This document shows positions 56,447 to 64,000 of a stretch of 64,000 nt of DNA, one piece after another (within the stretch, counting starts at the first letter, position 1; every line of letters begins with the position of its first letter). Source of the DNA: Candidatus Blautia stercorigallinarum (GTDB lineage Bacteria > Bacillota > Clostridia > Lachnospirales > Lachnospiraceae); contig DXIQ01000038.1 of assembly GCA_019112785.1 (NCBI GenBank), positions 1-64,000 on the forward strand, given 5' to 3'. The notes under the pieces are model-generated. The model did no database searches. It was not told where the DNA came from and worked only from the letters and a program-made list of their open reading frames with translations. The translations under genes were made by a program, and so were the position numbers.

Positions 56447-57661
56447 TCAGTTCCATTCACTTTCCAGCAGAAAGTCCCGGATATTACGGTGCTTGATCCC
56501 GTTGCGGCTCATATCAAATTCATCCAGAGTGACAACGTACTTTGGAAAATTGTCACGGACACGGTCATAGACGCCGAACTCCCGCTGGATGGTATCTTTC
56601 GAGGCCAGCAGGTAAGCCACCTGGATATACAGTTTGTTTCCCTGGTCCTCACATACGAAGTCAATCTCCTTGCCGCCTACTTTGCCCACAGTAACAGTAT
56701 AGCCCCGGCGCAGGAGCTCCATGTAGACGATATTTTCCAGAACCAGGTTAATATCCCGCATGTTGCCGCCGAACACTGCTTCCCGGATACCATGATCGGC
56801 CACATAGTATTTTTCGTTGACGGTGAGTATCTTCTTGCCCTGTAAGTCCTGCCGTTTCACCTGGTAGAACAGAAAGGCGTCAGTGCAGGCTTTGATGTAA
56901 TTCAGTACTGTTTCCGGAGATACGGATCGTCCTTCACTTTTGAGATACTTGGAAATAGCGGTGGAGGAAAATGTGGTGCCGATATTGGATGTTACATAGG
57001 CAACGATCCGCTCCAGCATATCTACATCCCGGATATTATTTCGCTTGACGATATCTTTGAGTTCCACGGAGTTGAACAGATCCCGTAGATACTGACGGCT
57101 GGCTGCTTCGTCATAGCGAAGGTTGGACAGGTAGGGCATACCGCCGACGGTCAGATATTTGCTAAAGCACTGGCGGATATCGGCATTCGGGTAAACAGTG
57201 CGGTACAGTTCGAGAAATTCCGCAAAGGAGAATGGATAGATCACAAATTCCACATACCGCCCGGCCAGATAAGTCGCCAGCTCACCGGAAAGCAGCCTGG
57301 CATTGGAGCCGGTGATATAGATATCACAGTCCAGTTCCACACGGAAGGAATTGATACATTTTTCCCAGGAGTCCACTTCCTGGATCTCATCAAAGAAAAG
57401 ATAGACTTTGCCTTTGATTTCCGCTGCCCGGCGTATGATCTCATCATGGAGTGCTGTGGCGGTGCAGAGATGGGCGTTGCTCATATTCTCAAAGTTGATA
57501 GAAATAAACTGGCCGCTGTCCACGCCGGAGGCGCACAGTTCCTCTTGAATCAGGCCCAGCATGACCGATTTGCCGCTTCGACGGATACCAGTCAGGACCT
57601 TTACCAGATCGTTTCCGATGAAAGGACGGATACGGCTCATATAGGCTTCACGTTTAATCAT
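56447..57661 (-). CDS. AAA ATPase with DUF4143 domain
   Basis: This 404-aa protein has the AAA_14 ATPase with Walker A GIRRSGKSV (about 25-33) and Walker B VYLFFDEIQEV, sensor residues in YITGSNARLLS, and a C-terminal DUF4143 nuclease-like domain (VGGKEIDFVC at about 330). Such proteins are common, often horizontally moved and of uncertain function. Its ends lie next to SulP sequences on both sides, so it probably moved in beside a duplicated sulP. Confidence 0.9.
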   Translation of the reverse strand: MIKREAYMSRIRPFIGNDLVKVLTGIRRSGKSVMLGLIQEELCASGVDSGQFISINFENMSNAHLCTATALHDEIIRRAAEIKGKVYLFFDEIQEVDSWEKCINSFRVELDCDIYITGSNARLLSGELATYLAGRYVEFVIYPFSFAEFLELYRTVYPNADIRQCFSKYLTVGGMPYLSNLRYDEAASRQYLRDLFNSVELKDIVKRNNIRDVDMLERIVAYVTSNIGTTFSSTAISKYLKSEGRSVSPETVLNYIKACTDAFLFYQVKRQDLQGKKILTVNEKYYVADHGIREAVFGGNMRDINLVLENIVYMELLRRGYTVTVGKVGGKEIDFVCEDQGNKLYIQVAYLLASKDTIQREFGVYDRVRDNFPKYVVTLDEFDMSRNGIKHRNIRDFLLESEWN

Positions 57662-57802
57662 AAGAATCAGCCTCCCTTCTGGAGTTGTTTTATGATATCA
57701 CAGATATGATGAAAATTCAAGAAAATAAGGAAGATTTTAACAATTATAACTGATAAAAAGTATTTTTCGACACAGATTGACAGATGAAATAGAAACATTT
57801 AT

Positions 57803-57835
57803 TTAAAAAGAAAAAGATGGCTAACGTTAACCACC
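57803..57835 (-). terminator. Terminator after sulP
   Basis: On the minus strand GGTGGTTA and TAGCCATC pair with two G-U pairs, followed by a long TTTTTCTTTTT run (57803-57815 complement). It lies about 145 bp after the annotated sulP stop. The 317-bp gap 57662-57978 holds nothing else clear except a reading frame (57876-58091) that overlaps the sulP end. Confidence 0.75.
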
Positions 57836-57978
57836 TTTCTCTTCGTTCCGTATTTATAAGGAAATTATGCTAAAACTACACGGATTCATCCTCTTTATTT
57901 TGCCTGTATTCAATACCGATCATATAGCCCCGGACTCTGACATTTTTGAGGACCTGGGGATATTTGTCATTTTTCAAT

Positions 57979-60135
57979 TTAAATATGAGAATCCTTTTCC
58001 AGTCTGTGGAGCTTCCGCAGGCCTTCGGGATTCTGCTTTTCAAGCCGCCGTTCCAGGATCTCCTGTTTCTGTTCCAGATGTTCCCGTACATGGGGATGTT
58101 CTTTTAAAAGTCTGGCCCGGAGGAGCCGACGCCTTCTTTCGATGAGGCTCAGCACAAGAGGGCTTTTTTCCCTTACCTGAGGGGGAAGATCGTCAATATG
58201 AAGCTCCAGTCTCCGGAGAAGTTCATCCTCATCAAGAGGACCCAGAGAATGCCAGAAATCCAGCTTTTCTTCCAGACCTGCCTCCGAAAGCTTTTCAAGG
58301 TCGGAAATTCCGTGAATCTGTTCTACAATATATTTTACCTGCTTCTCTATTTCTCTTACCGCATCCGGGCCGAATACCCAGGCAAATTCCTCCAGGGAAT
58401 TTTCTTCTTCCGGAGTAAGGGAGTAAAAGTGCTTTTTGTGAAGCATTTCCATATCTCTTTCCGGGATATCCAGAGGGAAGGGTTCTTTCAGCCCCAGATC
58501 ATGAAGAGCAGATACGATGGTCCTGCGCACCATTCCCTCTTTGATCAGCCCTCCGATACCAAGACTGCGCATCTGTTCATTGATATTTTCTCCATGCTCC
58601 GTGATATAGAAGCGGATCCCCTTCTTTTTCAGACTTTCTGCCAGTCTTTCCAATCCGTCCGCCGCAGTGATATCCAGACTGTTGACGGCTCCTGCGTTAA
58701 GGATCACGGCTTTCGTGTTTTTTTGCAGGCTGTTTTCAATATCCTCCTGGAGAATTTTAATATTGGCAAAGAAAAGATTCTCACTGAACCGGTAGATCAG
58801 TACATTCTTTACCGGATAGGCAAAACGGTTTTTTCCCAGATCATAAAAATCTTCTTTTCCCGGAACCATTCCCTGGAAATACCGGGGCGGATTTGTGGCT
58901 TTGAGGATCACCGCCGCGAAGGACAGAAGGATCCCAACTACTACGCCGTAGATAGTTCCCAGAAACAGGACTGCGGCTCCGGCAGCCATGAAAATAAAGA
59001 ACTCCTGTCTGCTGACTTTGAACAACCGCACAGCAAGATGTCCTTCCACAACGCTCATCAGAGCGGAGATCACAATGGAGGTCAGCACAGGCACGGGAAG
59101 ATATCCGATAAAACCGGTGGCCCCCAGAAGGATGACGCCCATGACAAGGCCTGCTGTAAGAGATACGGCCTGGGTCTTTCCGCCGTACTGGTCATTCATG
59201 GAGGTTCTGGAAATACTGCCGTTTACCGGGCAGCAGCCCACAACTCCCGAGGCCAGATTAGCCGCCGCATAGGCCAGGATCTCCTGCCGGTCATTAAGGG
59301 GATAATCGTTTTTGGCAGCGAAATTATTGGCACCCAGAAGGGATTCTGACATAATGACCACAGCTACCATCAGACCCCGGCCGGTAGCCTGGGTAAGGTC
59401 CACCTGAGAAAAATCCGGCAGGAAAAACCTTGGAAGGCCAGGGTCAACCTGATCCAGAAGAGCCACTCCGTAATCCTGTACATGGAAAATACCGGTGAGG
59501 ACCACTCCGGCGGCCATAACCGCTATAGCCATAGGAAACCTGGGAATGAATCTTTTTCCCAGGAGCAGCACTGCCAGAGACAAAAGCCCCAGAAACAGAG
59601 AGGGCCAGCTGACATGTGCGACAGCCTCTGCCAGATGGTGGAGAAGTTCCATCAGCTCTCCGGTCCCTGCAGGACTTCCCAGAAGTTTGGGGATCTGCAT
59701 AAGGATAATGGTCACAGCAATGCCGCTGATAAATCCGCCCATGACCGGTGTGGAGATAAAGTCTACGATCCGGTCTGCGTGGAGAAAGTAAAACAGCAGG
59801 AGCCAGAGTCCGGCAAAGAGTGCAATAGCCGGAACATATTCCATGGCGGCGCTGCTTTCAAAGGAAATACCCAGAGTGGAAAGGGCGGCCCCTACGATTG
59901 CGGCAGGAGCGGCGTCCACCCCGAAGATAAACTGTTTTGAGGTGGAAAACAGGGCGAAGAACAGGATAGGCAGCAGGGAGCCATACAGGCCGTAAACTGC
60001 CGGGAGCCCTGCAATCTGGGCGTATCCCATGGAGATGGGGATAGACACTGCCGCGATAATGATCCCGGAAAACAGGTCCTTGGGCAGGTATTCTTTTTTA
60101 TAATTTTTTAAGGTTGGAAATAGAGCGAGTTTCAT
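57979..60135 (-). CDS. SulP family anion transporter with STAS domain
   Basis: This 718-aa permease starts with a SulP membrane domain (about 10-400, with GIIIAAVSIPISMGYAQIAG and GAVLSTLG-like stretches), then a STAS domain (about 425-550) with VNSLDITAADGLERL. It then has an unusual highly charged, helical C-terminal tail of about 160 residues (RRLELHIDDLPPQ, LIERRRRLLRARLL, EHLEQKQEILERRLEK). The substrate may be sulfate or bicarbonate. The annotated stop may be a frameshift: another frame stays open to 57876, and the terminator lies about 40 bp beyond that. Confidence 0.9.
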   Translation of the reverse strand: MKLALFPTLKNYKKEYLPKDLFSGIIIAAVSIPISMGYAQIAGLPAVYGLYGSLLPILFFALFSTSKQFIFGVDAAPAAIVGAALSTLGISFESSAAMEYVPAIALFAGLWLLLFYFLHADRIVDFISTPVMGGFISGIAVTIILMQIPKLLGSPAGTGELMELLHHLAEAVAHVSWPSLFLGLLSLAVLLLGKRFIPRFPMAIAVMAAGVVLTGIFHVQDYGVALLDQVDPGLPRFFLPDFSQVDLTQATGRGLMVAVVIMSESLLGANNFAAKNDYPLNDRQEILAYAAANLASGVVGCCPVNGSISRTSMNDQYGGKTQAVSLTAGLVMGVILLGATGFIGYLPVPVLTSIVISALMSVVEGHLAVRLFKVSRQEFFIFMAAGAAVLFLGTIYGVVVGILLSFAAVILKATNPPRYFQGMVPGKEDFYDLGKNRFAYPVKNVLIYRFSENLFFANIKILQEDIENSLQKNTKAVILNAGAVNSLDITAADGLERLAESLKKKGIRFYITEHGENINEQMRSLGIGGLIKEGMVRRTIVSALHDLGLKEPFPLDIPERDMEMLHKKHFYSLTPEEENSLEEFAWVFGPDAVREIEKQVKYIVEQIHGISDLEKLSEAGLEEKLDFWHSLGPLDEDELLRRLELHIDDLPPQVREKSPLVLSLIERRRRLLRARLLKEHPHVREHLEQKQEILERRLEKQNPEGLRKLHRLEKDSHI

Positions 60136-60350
60136 AAGTGATGTAAACGATCCTTTCTTGCTGGATAAGCCAGCGTTCTTATTCCATATTTCTTTTAAGT
60201 GTATAGGGAAAAGCAGGTTTCGTCAAATACAGTTTTCAGAAAAATATTCTCTATTGTTTTTGTCAGAACAAAAAAATGGAGTAAATGCATAAAAAATATA
60301 CTGCTTTCTTGCCTTAGCAAATTTATAATAGGGTGAGGGAGGATTTAAAG

Positions 60351-62066
60351 ATGAGAATAAAGAAAAAAATACTGTTAGCGCTTTCTGCTATCCTGCTGTC
60401 CTGCGGGATCATCATTACCGGATTGTGGTACTGCACCAGCAGACGGCTGTCAAGTACATATCTGAATAATATATCCCAGAGTACCATGCTGGATGCCTAT
60501 CACGCTTTTGAATATCTTCTGACAGACACCTCGTACATGGTGACTTTGATCGCAACAAATGAAACAAATATTATTGAACCGGCAGAAAAAATGAGAAGCT
60601 CGGATCTTATGCTCCACGGTCAGTGGAATAAGACTTATCTGGAGAACCGACGGATCATCTTGGATTATATACAGAGCATGAATGGATATAAATATTATAT
60701 TTCCGGGATTACAGTGGCAATAGATCCTTCCTGTGTATTTTCTACAAGCTATATCATACAGGATAAAGCGGAACTCTACCGGGAAATACAGAAGCTGGAC
60801 CAGGAAGAGCTGAAGTATTCTATGGTCATGATGGATCCTCTGCATATAGAAGGGCTGAAATCTACTATTTCCAGCGATTATGTAGTCCCTGCAGTACGGG
60901 GAATCGTAGATGCGCAGGAAAATGTGATTGGATACGTAGTCCTTTATTTCGATTATGGGGTTATTGACAAAATGTTTTCCGTGAATCTTCCGAAAGGAAG
61001 TGTTTTCCGGGTCAATAATGAAAAAGGAGCCAGTATTTTTTCTAATAATACACAGGAGAAAAATGCAAAGGCTTATATATGGAATACTTTTACCGCAGAA
61101 GATGTAGGATGGGATTTTGAAATGGGGATACCTTCTGATTTTTATATCAGAGATATCTGGAATGCGGCTGCCTTAAGCGGTGCTGTTATGGTGGCAATAC
61201 TGATACTGGGAGGATTGGTCTTTGCTTTTTATGTCTCCAGGATCACAACAGAGATTACCAATCTGAGAAATTGTATGTCTCTGATCTCCCAGGGAGATCT
61301 GAATGCATGCTATCAGGTGAAGAAGCGGGACGAGATTGGAGAAATGGGGGAAACTTTTAATCAAATGACTGTGCGGATCCGGGAGCTCATGGACCAGGTA
61401 GCTGAAGAAGAAAAGAAAAAACGCCTGAGTGAGCTGGCTTTCCTCCAGGCTCAGATCAATCCACATTTTATATCAAATGTACTGAATAATGTAGTATGGA
61501 TGGCAAAGATACAGCATGCGGACAATATTGTTCCGCTGGTAAACTCTCTGAACTCCATGCTGCAGAGCGTGATGCATCAGGAGAGAGATATGATCTGTCT
61601 GAAAGATGAACTTGCATATGTAGACCATTATCTTACGCTTATGGAATATAGTGGAAATTATGATTTTTATGTAGTCAAAGAGATCGATGAAGAAACGGAA
61701 CATCTCTATATACCCAGGTTTATCCTTCAGCCGGTGGTGGAAAATTCCCTTTATCACGGACTGCCTTCGGATCTGTCCAGGCAGGGGTGTATCCGGATAC
61801 ATACAGAACGCGTAGGAGAAAGACTGGAGATCATCGTGGAAGATAACGGAGAAGGAATGAGCCAGGAAGAATTGAGCCGGATCCTTATAAAAAATGAAAA
61901 GGACCGCCGTTCTTTTAACGGGATCGGTGTAGAGAATGTAAATGACAGGATCAAGTTATTTTTTGGTCCCGAATACGGTCTTAGATATGAAAGCAAAAAA
62001 GGAGAGTATACCCGGTGTATATTTCGTCTCCCTGCCATAGAGGAGGAAGAAACATGGCAAAAATAA
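60351..62066 (+). CDS. Sensor histidine kinase (YesM type)
   Basis: This 571-aa membrane kinase has two membrane segments (about 6-28 and 275-297) around an extracytoplasmic dCACHE-like sensor, then a HAMP domain, the His_kinase H-box (LAFLQAQINPHFISNVLNN, with phospho-His in NPHF) and the HATPase N-box VEDNGEGMS. ATG 60351 has GGGAGG at 8 nt. The 3' end overlaps the response regulator by 13 bp. In Clostridia such pairs sense sugars or peptides for the ABC transporter that follows. Confidence 0.93.
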   Translation: MRIKKKILLALSAILLSCGIIITGLWYCTSRRLSSTYLNNISQSTMLDAYHAFEYLLTDTSYMVTLIATNETNIIEPAEKMRSSDLMLHGQWNKTYLENRRIILDYIQSMNGYKYYISGITVAIDPSCVFSTSYIIQDKAELYREIQKLDQEELKYSMVMMDPLHIEGLKSTISSDYVVPAVRGIVDAQENVIGYVVLYFDYGVIDKMFSVNLPKGSVFRVNNEKGASIFSNNTQEKNAKAYIWNTFTAEDVGWDFEMGIPSDFYIRDIWNAAALSGAVMVAILILGGLVFAFYVSRITTEITNLRNCMSLISQGDLNACYQVKKRDEIGEMGETFNQMTVRIRELMDQVAEEEKKKRLSELAFLQAQINPHFISNVLNNVVWMAKIQHADNIVPLVNSLNSMLQSVMHQERDMICLKDELAYVDHYLTLMEYSGNYDFYVVKEIDEETEHLYIPRFILQPVVENSLYHGLPSDLSRQGCIRIHTERVGERLEIIVEDNGEGMSQEELSRILIKNEKDRRSFNGIGVENVNDRIKLFFGPEYGLRYESKKGEYTRCIFRLPAIEEEETWQK

Positions 62067-63616
62067 AGATCGCATTGGTAGATGACGAACTGACTGCCCG
62101 CAACACTATAAAAAAATATCTGGAAGACAGTGAAATCTATGAGGTTGTGGCTGATTTCCAGAATGGAAAGACGGCACTGGAATGGCTGAGAAAAAACCAG
62201 GCGGACATTATTCTGTGCGATATGCAGATGCCGGAAATGAGTGGTGTGGAATTGATGAGGAGCATACATATCATTGATGAGTATCTGCCTGTGGTGGCGA
62301 TAAGCGGATTTGATGATTTTAATTATGTTCGGGGAAGCCTGATCAATGGAGCTGCTAATTACATACTGAAACATGAGATGGATAAAGAAGGGTTGATCCA
62401 GGCCCTGGATCAGGTAAAGGAAAAATACCGGATCATTCCCGATGAGGGAAAAGCCGTACATAAAAATGGTTATTGTATTACTGACGAAAAGGAATTTGCG
62501 GCGGAACAGATACAGAGACTTGCTGAAACAGGAGATATCGACTTTACCTGTTCCAATATGGTGCCGGTAGCGATCAGCCCTGACTATAAATTCTGGGATG
62601 GGGCGGATCAGTCTGAGTACAGACACGATATTAGCCGGGCTGTGATAGATATGGTCAATCAGATGCTGGGCGGAAAATACCAGTACCTTTTTTACATCAC
62701 AAAACGTTCTCATATTCTTCTTCTGATTTCTTTCAGCAGAGAAAGAAGCACTCTTTTTATGCTGAATACACTGACCAATCTTGTCCGGAGACTTCAGCAT
62801 CAGATTGTGCGAATGCTGGACATTACCGTGACTATCATTACAGGGGAAGTGAGAAATGAACTGGAGGAAAGTGTGTCAGAAGGAAGAAAACTTCTAGATC
62901 TTTTAAAGGATAAATTATATCTTGGCGGAAACAGGACCGTTTCCTCTGTGCTTTTGAAAAAGATATCCTACAGTGAAAGGCAGATTCCTGAAAATCTATG
63001 GGATCAGCTGGAGTTTGAACTTAAAAACGGTATGCGCAGCTTTATTGAAACTCTCAGGGATAATTTATTTGAAACTATGCGCAAAGAGAGATCTTCTTAT
63101 GATATGGTTCAAAAAAACTGCGGGAGACTTACAGAACTCCTGGTGCAGTATGCCGTGATATCAGAGACGGAACAGAGAGCTGCCATAAAAGAAATGAAAG
63201 AATATGAAGAGTTCGATCAGTTCCAGATGAAGATAATGAATCTGTTGGAAAAACATATTCATTATTTTGATGAAGATAAAACATATTCATTTCAAGTATC
63301 CCAGGCTTTGGAATATATTAAAGAAAATTTTGCCAAAAATGATATTTCTCTTGAAAAATGTGCAGAGATTACAGGAATCAGTTATACCTATCTGAGCAGA
63401 GAATTTAAGAAAGAAACAGGTATGCGTTTTGTGGAGTATCTGAACCGGCAGCGTGTGAATAAGGCAAAAAGTCTGTTGATCCGCAGCGGGATTTCTATGA
63501 AGCAGGTGGTAGAGATGTCTGGGTTCCGTAATTATAACTATTTCTTTAAAGTATTTAAAGAAATGGAAGGAGTAACCCCCAGTGAATTTGCAGCAAAAAA
63601 ACAGAGTAATTCTTAA
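62054..63616 (+). CDS. Response regulator with AraC-type DNA-binding domain (YesN type)
   Basis: This 520-aa protein has an N-terminal receiver domain (phospho-Asp in ILCDMQMPEMSG, about residue 56), a central region of about 270 residues and a C-terminal AraC helix-turn-helix pair (IKENFAKNDISLEKCAEITGISYTYLSREFKKETG...GFRNYNYFFKVFKEMEGVTPSEF). ATG 62054 has AGGAGG at 7 nt. It probably activates the sugar permease genes that start at 63679. Confidence 0.94.
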   Translation: MAKIKIALVDDELTARNTIKKYLEDSEIYEVVADFQNGKTALEWLRKNQADIILCDMQMPEMSGVELMRSIHIIDEYLPVVAISGFDDFNYVRGSLINGAANYILKHEMDKEGLIQALDQVKEKYRIIPDEGKAVHKNGYCITDEKEFAAEQIQRLAETGDIDFTCSNMVPVAISPDYKFWDGADQSEYRHDISRAVIDMVNQMLGGKYQYLFYITKRSHILLLISFSRERSTLFMLNTLTNLVRRLQHQIVRMLDITVTIITGEVRNELEESVSEGRKLLDLLKDKLYLGGNRTVSSVLLKKISYSERQIPENLWDQLEFELKNGMRSFIETLRDNLFETMRKERSSYDMVQKNCGRLTELLVQYAVISETEQRAAIKEMKEYEEFDQFQMKIMNLLEKHIHYFDEDKTYSFQVSQALEYIKENFAKNDISLEKCAEITGISYTYLSREFKKETGMRFVEYLNRQRVNKAKSLLIRSGISMKQVVEMSGFRNYNYFFKVFKEMEGVTPSEFAAKKQSNS

Positions 63617-63678
63617 AAAAGTGTTATCTTTTTTTATAACGAAGTTTCTTATAATGACCTCAATGGAGGTGATCATAA

Positions 63679-64000
63679 GTGAAAAAAATTAAAAAGAAAA
63701 ATGACTGGGCAGCATATCTTTATATCCTGCCGCTTTTACTGCTGTCATTTGTCCTGGTGTATTACTGCATAATTGATACGATTTTTGTTAGTTTTACAGA
63801 CTGGGATGGAATGACAGATGAATTCGGTTTTGTGGGCCTGGCAAACTATGCAAAAATGATTAAAGACCAGACTTTTTGGACTGCTGTGCTCAACAACCTG
63901 ATCTTCTTTGTGGGAACTGTATTTGTTCAGGCATTTCTGGGATTTATCCTGGCAGTGCTTCTGAAAAAGAAGCTTCCCGGATCCAATATTTTCAAAGCGA
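63679..64000 (+). CDS. Sugar ABC transporter permease, N-terminal part (partial)
   Basis: A GTG start at 63679 with GGAGGTG 9 nt upstream opens a reading frame that leaves the window at 64000 after 107 codons. The start MKKIKKKNDWAAYLYILPLL, the following TFWTAVLNNLIFFVG and two hydrophobic segments are typical of UgpA/MalF-type sugar permeases. It follows the YesM/YesN pair by 62 bp and is probably its target. The frame is too short for an ATPase-contact motif. Confidence 0.88.
   Translation, partial: MKKIKKKNDWAAYLYILPLLLLSFVLVYYCIIDTIFVSFTDWDGMTDEFGFVGLANYAKMIKDQTFWTAVLNNLIFFVGTVFVQAFLGFILAVLLKKKLPGSNIFKA

Noticed and set aside
56324-60135. Transposon carrying the AAA ATPase
   Set aside because: No transposase, terminal inverted repeats or clear target duplication; only the sulP remnant is seen.
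61754-62800. Minus-strand reading frame across the kinase-regulator junction
   Set aside because: It overlaps two strongly supported genes and has no recognisable domain.

Overview
The window is a chromosomal replication-origin region of a low-to-mid GC anaerobic Firmicute, most likely a gut Lachnospiraceae. The evidence is the gene order gyrA-gyrB-recF-yaaA-dnaN-dnaA-oriC-rpmH-rnpA-yidD-yidC-jag-mnmE-mnmG-rsmG, B. subtilis-type parS sites next to parA-parB, strong Shine-Dalgarno sites, consensus sigma-A promoters, and the [FeFe]-hydrogenase maturases of a strict anaerobe. The species cannot be fixed from this stretch alone.

Layout. 1-700: 5' end of a 16S rRNA gene (minus) with two tandem promoters and an upstream tRNA-Ser(GCU). 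710-10834: minus-strand replication block (plsC, a lipoprotein, gyrA, gyrB, recF, S4 protein, dnaN, dnaA). 9198-9472 and 10900-11420: two DnaA-box clusters that form a bipartite oriC. 11740-19041: plus-strand ribosome, membrane-insertion and tRNA/rRNA-modification genes. 19077-25882: rubredoxin/glutamate-synthase fusion and a Gld-like ABC cluster. 25891-29514: three perfect parS sites, an alpha/beta hydrolase, parA and parB. 29536-32275: DUF4446, serS and a DUF3881-like gene. 32282-36599: candidate structured RNA, then a TM1266-type regulator with hydE, hydG and hydF. 36594-43363: LacI regulator, sugar ABC importer and GH31 glucosidase. 43459-46484: thiT under a TPP riboswitch, a 53-bp tandem-repeat array and a phosphoglucomutase. 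46593-51795: the most unusual locus (next paragraph). 51882-56133: PucR-type regulator, class-III aminotransferase, PII protein and APC permease. 56324-60135: AAA ATPase flanked by a full sulP gene and a broken 5' remnant of it. 60351-64000: YesM/YesN-type two-component system and the start of a sugar permease.

The standout locus at 46.6-51.8 kb joins a divergent GroEL paralogue, translationally coupled to a stand-alone trigger-factor C-domain-like protein, with a PanB-superfamily enzyme that has lost its metal ligands, a LuxR-type regulator and a short-chain dehydrogenase. Four copies of an ATAC-N10-GTAT operator lie in the two divergent promoter regions. In three promoters the operator's last base is the first base of the -35 hexamer, followed by a 17-bp spacer. 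This suggests one activator-controlled regulon in which a private chaperonin serves a small metabolic module. I know of no description of such a system.

The intergenic regions also hold several large, multi-arm palindromic elements (11428-11590, 20559-20903, 27497-27693) and a dispersed palindromic repeat (14819-14896 and, inverted, 27126-27203) that the genes do not explain. No transposase, CRISPR array or prophage gene was seen.
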